A DNA stretch of 64,000 nt from NCBI GenBank assembly GCA_017397645.1, contig JAFQIE010000025.1, positions 1 through 64,000 of the forward strand, read 5' to 3'. Shown one piece after another: positions 58,006-64,000 of this stretch. How positions within the stretch are numbered: the first letter of the stretch is position 1; every line of letters begins with the position of its first letter. Below the pieces are notes generated by a model. It worked only from the letters and a program-made list of their open reading frames with translations. It made no database searches and was not told the DNA's origin. A program made the position numbers and the translations under genes. This stretch comes from Lachnospiraceae bacterium. Its GTDB lineage: Bacteria; Bacillota; Clostridia; Lachnospirales; Lachnospiraceae.

Positions 58006-58402
58006 TGCCTGCCTCCTTGTCTACTCCTATTTCATCAACTCTTACTCCGTATATATGTTCAAGTTCATCCAATAGGCGTTCTTTCTTAATCCCCGCCTCT
58101 CTGGCGCGGAAAGTTATATTCATCCAATCTTCCAGCAATTGCTTATGCTTGCTCTCCCGCCACTCACTGGCATGCGCCACAAAGCTTCCTCTTCCTGTCA
58201 CAGTGTATATGTATCCTTCCTGCTCCAGTTGCGCATAGGCACGCTGGATGGTGTTAGGATTGACAGAAAGATCCATCGCTAAACTTCTGACACTGGGCAT
58301 CTTCTCTCCCGGCTCCAATGCTCCGCTGACGATTAATCTCTCGATTTTTTCCACGACCTGCTCGTAAATCGGTCGTCTGTCCCTATAATCTAATAAAATC
58401 AC
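57998..58402 (-). CDS. GntR-family regulator, YtrA subfamily
   Basis: The protein has 134 residues from GTG at 58400-58402, preceded by AAAGGAGGCAGC. The winged-helix domain is complete: RDRRPIYEQVVEKIERLIVS, GALEPGEKMPSVRSLAMDLS, VNPNTIQRAYAQLEQEGYIY and TVTGRGSFVA. The short C-terminal helical tail without an effector domain defines the YtrA subfamily. It most likely represses its own operon through the inverted repeat at 58483-58507. YtrA-type operons are often induced by cell-wall antibiotics or envelope stress; the inducer here is unknown. Confidence 0.93.
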   Translation of the reverse strand: MILLDYRDRRPIYEQVVEKIERLIVSGALEPGEKMPSVRSLAMDLSVNPNTIQRAYAQLEQEGYIYTVTGRGSFVAHASEWRESKHKQLLEDWMNITFRAREAGIKKERLLDELEHIYGVRVDEIGVDKEAGND

Positions 58403-58482
58403 GCTGCCTCCTTTCCGAATGTACCGCTTAGAATACGCGTTTCCCTGTTTCTCTTATACACATAAATGTCTATATCGTTTAT

Positions 58483-58537
58483 AGTGTATTAACCCTCTTA
58501 ATACACTCAATATATCATACTCTATTTTGAATTGCAA
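58483..58537 (-). promoter_or_regulatory. GntR/ABC operon promoter with YtrA-type operator
   Basis: On the minus strand TTGCAA (58532-58537), 17-bp spacer, TATATT (58509-58514). Immediately downstream is a perfect 10-bp inverted repeat AGTGTATTAA-CCCTC-TTAATACACT (58483-58507). This fits the known YtrA-type consensus AGTGTA-N13-TACACT exactly and would cover the transcription start. Confidence 0.9.
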
Positions 58538-58568
58538 TAGGTAGTATGTAATTTTCATACAAATGAAA

Positions 58569-58596
58569 AAAGTCTCTCCTTTTCAGGAAAGACTTT
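58569..58596 (-). terminator. Terminator of the liv operon
   Basis: AAAGTCT...TCC (58569-58579) pairs with GGA...AGACTTT (58586-58596), with one mismatch. On the minus strand it runs into TTTTTTC. It follows the cytidylate-kinase-like gene. Confidence 0.8.
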
Positions 58597-58608
58597 CTCT
58601 ACATACTT

Positions 58609-59232
58609 TTACTCTGCAAATCTCACATTCATGTATGCGATAATTTCTTCTACGCAGCGTTCAAAACCAAGCTTGGAACTATCCAGACACAAGTCATAGT
58701 TTCTGGCGTCGGTCCATTCGTTACCGGTATGATATTTGTAATATCCGGAACGCTGGCGGTCAATTTTTGCAATGTATTTCTCCAATTCCTTGGGAGACAT
58801 GCTGTGCTTCTTTGCTGCCTGCTCCATGCAGAAATCATGGGGCGCGTGGACAAAGACACTGAGTACATTAGGGTAATCTGCCAGGACATAGTCTGCACAT
58901 CTACCCATGATGACACAGGATTCTCTTTCTGCGATGGTACGGATAGCCTTCGCCTGAAGATTAAACAGGTTGTCGTCAGAAATAAAATCTTCACTTCCGG
59001 GATTTGCCACCTGACCGTTATATGCCTTCTTGTTGAAGCTAAAGAACTGTCCGGCGGTAATGCGCTCGTCCATGTTCACGAACATGGCCTCGTTGACACC
59101 ACTTTCATCGCTGGCAACCTTTGAAAGCTCCTTGTCATAAAAATGGATATTCAGGCGATTCGCAAGCATCTCGCCTATGGTTCTTCCGCCACTTCCGTAT
59201 TGACGGGCAATCGTAATAACAGGCTTATTCAT
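58609..59232 (-). CDS. Cytidylate-kinase-like family protein
   Basis: The protein has 207 residues from the ATG at 59230-59232 (MNKPVITIARQYGSGGRTIG), with GAGAGGGTGAAATCT upstream; a GTG nine bases earlier is the alternative. The P-loop is ARQYGSGGRTIGEMLANRLN, followed by FYDKELSKVASDESGV, SCVIMGRCADYVLADYPNVL and DRQRSGYYKYHTGNEW (lid with catalytic arginines). This is the cytidylate_kin2 family, distinct from housekeeping Cmk, whose substrate is not settled. It lies 15 bp after livF and before the terminator, so it belongs to the amino-acid transport transcript. The link to transport is unexplained. Confidence 0.85.
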   Translation of the reverse strand: MNKPVITIARQYGSGGRTIGEMLANRLNIHFYDKELSKVASDESGVNEAMFVNMDERITAGQFFSFNKKAYNGQVANPGSEDFISDDNLFNLQAKAIRTIAERESCVIMGRCADYVLADYPNVLSVFVHAPHDFCMEQAAKKHSMSPKELEKYIAKIDRQRSGYYKYHTGNEWTDARNYDLCLDSSKLGFERCVEEIIAYMNVRFAE

Positions 59233-59247
59233 AGATTTCACCCTCTC

Positions 59248-59958
59248 CTATTCTCCCAAATATGCTTTCTTAATGGAATCATCGTTCATCAGTTCCTTCG
59301 CGTCGCCGGACAGAACGATTTTTCCTGTCTCCAATACATATGCTCTGTCAGCAATACTCAGTGCCTTTTTCGCATTTTGCTCTACCAAAAGTACCGTAGT
59401 GCCGGATTTGCTGACTTCCTTGATAATATCAAAAATCTCACTTACAAAGATGGGGGACAGACCCATGGAAGGCTCGTCCATCAGAATAATCTTCGGATGG
59501 GACATTAACGCTCTACCCATAGCCAGCATCTGTTGCTCACCACCACTAAGAGTTCCTGCCAACTGATTCTGACGCTCCTGCAGTCTGGGGAAATGTTTGA
59601 ATACCTTCTGTAAGGTTTCGTCGATTTCCTTTTTATCCTTTCTTGTGTAAGCGCCCATCTTCAGGTTTTCCAAAACTGTCAGTTGGGCGAACACTCTACG
59701 CCCCTCGGGCACATGTGCCATTCCCATGGACACAATCTTGTGGCCGGGTACTTTAGAAATATCCTTACCCTCAAAAATTACCTTACCTTTTTTCGGTGCC
59801 AGCAAACCGGAAACCGTATGCAGGATGGTAGTCTTGCCCGCACCATTGGCACCGATCAAAGCGATAACCTCTCCCTGTTCTACGCTAAAGGAGACACCCT
59901 TGATAGCCTGAATCATGCCATAGTATACTTCTATATCTTGAATCTCTAACATTGCCAT
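59248..59958 (-). CDS. livF: Branched-chain amino acid ABC transporter ATPase LivF
   Basis: The protein has 236 residues from the ATG at 59956-59958 (MAMLEIQDIEVYYGMIQAIK), with GGAGGAGACGGATT upstream. Walker A is ALIGANGAGKTTILHTVS, the signature is GTLSGGEQQMLAMGRALM, Walker B is KIILMDEPSMGLSPIFV and the switch is LLVEQNAKKAL. MGMAHVPEGRRVFAQLTVLE is diagnostic for LivF. It overlaps none of its neighbours; livG ends 13 bp upstream. It works with LivG on the cytoplasmic face of the LivHM permease. Confidence 0.95.
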   Translation of the reverse strand: MAMLEIQDIEVYYGMIQAIKGVSFSVEQGEVIALIGANGAGKTTILHTVSGLLAPKKGKVIFEGKDISKVPGHKIVSMGMAHVPEGRRVFAQLTVLENLKMGAYTRKDKKEIDETLQKVFKHFPRLQERQNQLAGTLSGGEQQMLAMGRALMSHPKIILMDEPSMGLSPIFVSEIFDIIKEVSKSGTTVLLVEQNAKKALSIADRAYVLETGKIVLSGDAKELMNDDSIKKAYLGE

Positions 59959-59971
59959 AATCCGTCTCCTC

Positions 59972-60730
59972 CTATTCTCCAAGGTATGCTTTAATTACTT
60001 CAGGATTGTTTAATACATCACTGGTTTTGCCCTGGCAGAGAATACGGCCAAAATTAAGTACCGTCAGTTCTTCACAGATACCGCTCACCAGCTTCATATC
60101 ATGCTCAATCAAAAGAATGGTCATATCAAAATGGTCTCTGACGAAACGGATGGTTTCCATCAATTCCAAGGTTTCCATGGGGTTCATACCTGCCGCAGGT
60201 TCATCCAGCAAAAGAAGTTTGGGGTTGGTTGCCAATGCACGACAAATCTCCAATTTTCTCTGCTTACCATAAGGTAGGTTGGACGCAAGCACCTCGGCCT
60301 CCTTATCCAAATCAAACACCTTCAGGATTTCCAGTGCTCTCTCTTGCAACTGTGCCTCTACCTTTCTAAAAGAAGGCAGACGAAGAATGCTGGCAAACAC
60401 ACTGTAACCCATTTGATTATGCAATCCGACTTTTACATTATCGATAACACTCAACTTACCGAAAAGACGGATGTTCTGGAATGTACGCGCAATGCCCGCT
60501 CTGTTCACATCAATGGTCTTCTTGCCCGTGATGTCCTGTCCATCCAATTTGATAATACCCACATTGGGCTTGTATACTCCGGTGAGTAGGTTGAATACGG
60601 TTGTCTTGCCGGCACCGTTGGGGCCAATCAAACCGTACAACTGTCCTTTCTCAATGGAAATACTAAAGTCATCTACCGCACGCAAACCACCGAAGGAAAT
60701 ACCTAAATTGTTTACCTCTAACAAAGCCAT
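59972..60730 (-). CDS. livG: Branched-chain amino acid ABC transporter ATPase LivG
   Basis: The protein has 252 residues. Walker A is GLIGPNGAGKTTVFNLLT, the LivG-specific helical insertion covers about 95-135 (LHNQMGYSVFASILRLPSFR), the signature region reads NLPYGKQRKLEICRALA (the LPYG variant typical of LivG), Walker B is KLLLLDEPAAGMNPMETLEL and the switch is LLIEHDMKLVSGI. RAGIARTFQNIRLFGKLSVI is also characteristic. It begins 1 bp after livM and has GGGAGGAAACTAAA as ribosome binding site. Confidence 0.95.
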   Translation of the reverse strand: MALLEVNNLGISFGGLRAVDDFSISIEKGQLYGLIGPNGAGKTTVFNLLTGVYKPNVGIIKLDGQDITGKKTIDVNRAGIARTFQNIRLFGKLSVIDNVKVGLHNQMGYSVFASILRLPSFRKVEAQLQERALEILKVFDLDKEAEVLASNLPYGKQRKLEICRALATNPKLLLLDEPAAGMNPMETLELMETIRFVRDHFDMTILLIEHDMKLVSGICEELTVLNFGRILCQGKTSDVLNNPEVIKAYLGE

Positions 60731-60731
60731 T

Positions 60732-61853
60732 TTAGTTTCCTCCCTTCTTTGATTTGCTTGCTACAACGCCCTTGACCTTCGCCAGGAGATCCTTCGCAGA
60801 ATGGGTCTCTCTCCAAGCAATACTCTTGGGCGCCCAGTTGTAAATCATCATGACAATCAATACCACCGCATAAATCAACATACGGTAGGTCTGCAAACCA
60901 CGCAGCATTTCAGGCAATACGTAAAGAATAATCGCCGCAATCATAGAACCGCGGATGTTACCGATACCACCCAAAACCACATATACCAAAATCATGATGG
61001 ACATATTATATCCAAAGGTTTTTGGTGTTGCAGTCAGGGAGCCTAAGTTATGGGCATACAGTGCGCCCGCCATACCTGCAAGTGCTGCAGAAATTGCAAA
61101 TGTCAACAATTTATACTTTGTAATGTTGATACCAACAGATTCTGCGGCAATCACATTGTCACGAATAGCCATAATCGCACGTCCGTCTCTGGACCGTACC
61201 ATATTCAGTACGACAAACAAAGTAATCAGCAAAAGAATCACTCCAATTGTGAAATTGGAATCTCCGGGGGTACCGGTGATACCCATCGCACCTTTGATCA
61301 GGAATACCCCATCCTTCTCCATGCCTAAATCCATAGCACTCTTCATAGAAAAATGAAGACCGTTGGAGTCCCGACCAATATTGATGGTATTGATGATATT
61401 CTTGATAATTTCGCCAAATGCCAGTGTTACGATAGCCAAGTAGTCACCCTTCAGACGAAGTACGGGAATACCAATCAGCACGCCAAACAAACCGGCACAA
61501 ACCGCACCGATAAGAATTGCCACCGGGAAACGGACGATTGCCAACGGAATGGCTTCAACCATACACTTGGAAAAGAACGCAGATGTAAATGCACCCACGC
61601 ACATAAATCCTGCGTGTCCCAAACTAAGTTCTCCCAAAATACCAACTGTCAGGTTCAATGACACTGCCAAAATAGCATACACACATATAGGTACTAACAA
61701 ACCGTTCAGCTGAGAATTCACCATTCCCGCCATATCCAAAATACGGATAAGCAAATATGCAAAAATAACGATTGCGTAGGTGATAAGATCCTGTCTCAAC
61801 GGTTTATTTGCTTTCAAATTTGTAAATTTATCTTTTATAGAATTCGCTTTCAT
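60732..61853 (-). CDS. livM: Branched-chain amino acid ABC transporter permease LivM
   Basis: The protein has 373 residues and eight to nine membrane segments. The signature regions are LTVGILGELSLGHAGFMCVG (GELSLGHAGF is the LivM/LivH motif), IGIPVLRLKGDYLAIVTLAF, the EAA-like loop VRSRDGRAIMAIRDNVIAAE (ATPase contact), GMAGALYAHNLGSLTATPKT and VVLGGIGNIRGSMIAAIILY. It forms the membrane channel with LivH. The start has GTGGAGAAAAGACG upstream. It lies 25 bp after livH. Confidence 0.95.
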   Translation of the reverse strand: MKANSIKDKFTNLKANKPLRQDLITYAIVIFAYLLIRILDMAGMVNSQLNGLLVPICVYAILAVSLNLTVGILGELSLGHAGFMCVGAFTSAFFSKCMVEAIPLAIVRFPVAILIGAVCAGLFGVLIGIPVLRLKGDYLAIVTLAFGEIIKNIINTINIGRDSNGLHFSMKSAMDLGMEKDGVFLIKGAMGITGTPGDSNFTIGVILLLITLFVVLNMVRSRDGRAIMAIRDNVIAAESVGINITKYKLLTFAISAALAGMAGALYAHNLGSLTATPKTFGYNMSIMILVYVVLGGIGNIRGSMIAAIILYVLPEMLRGLQTYRMLIYAVVLIVMMIYNWAPKSIAWRETHSAKDLLAKVKGVVASKSKKGGN

Positions 61854-61878
61854 CGTCTTTTCTCCACTTAATTTCCAC

Positions 61879-62763
61879 TTATACTTTTTCCTGAATATTC
61901 TTTCCTAACAAACCGGTAGGTTTCACCAGCAACACGATGATTAAAATGGAAAATACAATTGCATCGGATAACTGTGTGGAAATATAAGCTTTACTAAGGT
62001 TCTCAATGACACCCAAAAGGATACCACCGATGAACGCCCCGGGAATAGAACCGATTCCACCGAATACTGCCGCGGTAAATGCCTTGATACCGGGCATGGA
62101 TCCGGTCGTCGAGGACAATCCGGGATAAACAGAACAGAACAGCATACCTGCCACTGCTGCCAAAGCAGAACCGATGGCAAATGTAAGGGAAATGGTACCA
62201 TTTACGTTGATACCCATCAGCTGTGCCGCACCCTTGTCTTCGGATACCGCCAGCATTGCCTGTCCGGCCTTTGTTTTCTTGATAAAAACAGTAAGCGCAA
62301 TCATAATTACGATACTTACCGCAATGATAACGATGGTCTCACCATCAATGGTAATCTGACCACCCGCAATCTGGATTCCCTCATAGGGAACGATGGATGT
62401 GAAGTTCTTAGGCGCTGCACCAAATATCAAAAGGGCAGCGTTTTGCAAGAAATAACTGACACCAATCGCAGTAATCAACACCGCCAAATTTGATGTGGCA
62501 CCTCGCAGGGGCTTGTAGGCAATTTTCTCAATGAGAATACCCAGCAATGTACAAAGCACCACAGCCACCACGATTCCTACAACGGGGGGCAATCCCAAAG
62601 TATTACATGTGGTGTAAACAACAAATGCACCCACCATGATAACATCACCGTGAGCAAAGTTCAGCATTTTTGCAATACCGTATACCATGGTATAACCCAA
62701 GGCAATCAGAGCATATACACTTCCCAGGCGGACGCCGTTAATTAAAAATTCAATAAACTCCAT
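61879..62763 (-). CDS. livH: Branched-chain amino acid ABC transporter permease LivH
   Basis: The protein has 294 residues from the ATG at 62761-62763 (MEFIEFLINGVRLGSVYALI), with GGAGGTTCAC upstream. Motifs: ALGYTMVYGIAKMLNFAHGD (the LivH NFAHG motif), the EAA-like loop KTKAGQAMLAVSEDKGAAQL, and GSMPGIKAFTAAVFGGIGSI followed by PGAFIGGILLGVIE. Eight membrane segments. It pairs with LivM. It is separated from the substrate-binding protein gene by 88 bp containing a stable stem-loop, which probably keeps its expression below that of the binding protein. Confidence 0.95.
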   Translation of the reverse strand: MEFIEFLINGVRLGSVYALIALGYTMVYGIAKMLNFAHGDVIMVGAFVVYTTCNTLGLPPVVGIVVAVVLCTLLGILIEKIAYKPLRGATSNLAVLITAIGVSYFLQNAALLIFGAAPKNFTSIVPYEGIQIAGGQITIDGETIVIIAVSIVIMIALTVFIKKTKAGQAMLAVSEDKGAAQLMGINVNGTISLTFAIGSALAAVAGMLFCSVYPGLSSTTGSMPGIKAFTAAVFGGIGSIPGAFIGGILLGVIENLSKAYISTQLSDAIVFSILIIVLLVKPTGLLGKNIQEKV

Positions 62764-62802
62764 GTGAACCTCCAAGATTCATTTCTACCGTACATAACAC
62801 AA

Positions 62803-62828
62803 GTAGGGACTGCCGAAGCAATCCCTAC
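62803..62828 (-). other. Intercistronic UUCG stem-loop between livJ and livH
   Basis: On the minus strand GTAGGGATTGC (62828-62818) pairs with GCAGTCCCTAC (62813-62803), with one T-G wobble, around a TTCG tetraloop closed by C-G. No U-tract follows. Such elements stabilise the upstream binding-protein mRNA or partly attenuate downstream genes. Confidence 0.75.
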
Positions 62829-62851
62829 AGTATTAATCTTTACTATATTGA

Positions 62852-64000
62852 TTACATTGCCTTGTAAGCACCGTTTTCAATGATAACTGCCTTAGGCTCC
62901 TTGTTAGGCTCACCGTCTGCAGTCCAGGTAATTCCGTTACCGGTCAAACCATCAATGGAAATCTCCAGCATTGCTGCCTTCAGAGCTTCACACATATCAG
63001 AAACGTTCATATCAGGTGTAACGCCTGCTTTTTCGATTGCTACCTTGAATGCGTATACGGTATCGTAAGCATCTGCTGCGAACTGATTAGGAACATCTCC
63101 GTACTTCTCCTGATATGCGGTTACGAATGCAACTGTCATATCATCAGTAGCATCTGCTGCGAAAGGAGTCAACAGCATAACGCCCTCTGCAAGAGCAACA
63201 TCAAATCCTTCCATTGCAAGGATACCATCCATACCGTCACAGCTGAAGAACTTAGGAGCATAACCCATACCATCTGCCTGTGTCAACAAAGGAGCTGCTT
63301 CCTTACAATAAATGGGAAGGAATACCAAGTCAGCCTCTGCATCTTTTGCCTTCTGCAACTGTACAGAGAAGTCAGTGTTATTGTCTTCGGTAAATGCTTC
63401 TGCTGCTACGATTTCGAAATCATAGTTTACAGCCTCTGCTGCAAAGCTCTCATAGATACCGGAAGAGTATGCATTGGAGCTGTCGTAGATAACTGCTACT
63501 TTTTCAGCCAAGCCATTCTCACCAATGTACTTTGCACTTGCTGCACCCTGGTTAGGGTCAGAGAAGCAAAGACGGAATGCGTTGTCATACTGGATACAGT
63601 CTACTGCAGTACCGGAAGGAGTAATCTGGAACATATTGTCCTCATAAGTCTTCTGAGCAACTGCGATACAAGGAGCAGAGGTTACGGAACCAAGAATCAT
63701 CTGTGCGCCCCAGTCCTTCACTACGTTGTAAGCGTTAACGGACTTCTCAGCATCGTGCTCATCGTCCTGGAAGTTCATCTCGAACATCACGCCGTTTACA
63801 CCACCTGCTGCATTGATTTCAGCAATTGCCAATTCTGCAGCGTTCATAACTGCCTGGCCATATACTGCTGCACCACCGGTGATAGGTCCAATACCACCAA
63901 TCTTAAATGTAGCACCTGTAGCTTCATCTGCCACACTGCTCTCAACTGCTGCGCTGCCATCTGCTACGCTGCTGTCTACTGCTGCTTCGTTACCGCAGCC
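62852..64000 (-). CDS. livJ: Branched-chain amino acid ABC transporter substrate-binding lipoprotein (partial, 5' end beyond window)
   Basis: The frame is open from base 64000 to the stop at 62852, giving 382 residues; the N-terminal signal peptide lies outside. The first visible residues are GCGNEAAVDSSVADG, so the second residue is very probably the lipobox cysteine. The mature protein has an Ala/Ser/Asp linker, then the Leu/Ile/Val-binding fold: FKIGGIGPITGGAAVYGQAV, LAIAEINAAGGVNGVMFEMN, ILGSVTSAPCIAVAQKTYED, KVAVIYDSSNAYSSGIYESF and TAYQEKYGDVPNQFAADAYD. It captures branched-chain amino acids or related solutes outside the membrane for LivHMGF. First visible gene of the operon. Confidence 0.93.
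   Translation of the reverse strand, partial: GCGNEAAVDSSVADGSAAVESSVADEATGATFKIGGIGPITGGAAVYGQAVMNAAELAIAEINAAGGVNGVMFEMNFQDDEHDAEKSVNAYNVVKDWGAQMILGSVTSAPCIAVAQKTYEDNMFQITPSGTAVDCIQYDNAFRLCFSDPNQGAASAKYIGENGLAEKVAVIYDSSNAYSSGIYESFAAEAVNYDFEIVAAEAFTEDNNTDFSVQLQKAKDAEADLVFLPIYCKEAAPLLTQADGMGYAPKFFSCDGMDGILAMEGFDVALAEGVMLLTPFAADATDDMTVAFVTAYQEKYGDVPNQFAADAYDTVYAFKVAIEKAGVTPDMNVSDMCEALKAAMLEISIDGLTGNGITWTADGEPNKEPKAVIIENGAYKAM

Overview
The window reads as a chromosomal segment of a spore-forming, anaerobic-type Firmicute, most likely a member of the Lachnospiraceae (Clostridia). The reasons are spore-coat cotJ genes, a Csp-like subtilase beside a PdaA-type deacetylase, a HisZ-dependent histidine operon ending in a PHP-type histidinol phosphatase, strong AGGAGG-type ribosome binding sites and Gram-positive LCP cell-wall ligation. 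The genus assignment is inference. Most genes lie on the minus strand.

Layout. 1-1330: start of a large membrane protein, cut by the window edge. 1518-2590: cotJA-cotJB fusion plus cotJC. 2679-10894: complete histidine operon in the order hisZ-G-D-C-B-H-A-F-IE-K behind one near-consensus promoter. 10964-11815: DUF1295-type membrane enzyme. 12044-20055: accessory region. It has an AlbA_2/ATPase regulator carrying an 11-bp tandem repeat inside its coding sequence, a small unknown protein, a divergent XRE regulator with shared palindromic operators, an XRE-RelA/SpoT-hydrolase fusion, an orphan Phd-type antitoxin with a palindromic operator, and an AT-rich operon of C5-cytosine methyltransferase, restriction endonuclease and a HEPN-like protein. 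Two similar terminator-like elements bracket the 4.5 kb antitoxin/restriction segment. 20064-22247: divergent guaA (with an eroded glutaminase domain) and purC. 22344-26723: ZIP transporter, histidine phosphatase, serine-less subtilase and PdaA-like deacetylase. 26826-29831: ClpX-type ATPase and HtrA protease.

29913-51165 is one long minus-strand surface-polysaccharide locus: GH25 wall protein, rfbB-rfbA-rfbC (dTDP-rhamnose; rfbD is not here), Wzm/Wzt-type ABC exporter, an 1122-residue methyltransferase-kinase-glycosyltransferase fusion, further GT2 enzymes, a phosphoglucomutase-type enzyme, a priming glycosylphosphotransferase and an LCP ligase. Together they suggest that a rhamnose-containing glycan is primed on a lipid carrier, extended and possibly capped in the cytoplasm, exported by Wzm/Wzt and attached to peptidoglycan by the LCP protein. 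51355-54765 adds an SGNH-like protein, a deacetylase and an FAD enzyme that may modify the same or another glycan.

54891-58402 is a YtrA-type GntR/ABC operon with an operator of the AGTGTA-N13-TACACT type. 58609-64000 is a branched-chain amino acid ABC transporter (liv) operon with a trailing cytidylate-kinase-like gene; the substrate-binding lipoprotein runs off the right edge. No rRNA, tRNA, CRISPR array or intact transposase was recognised.
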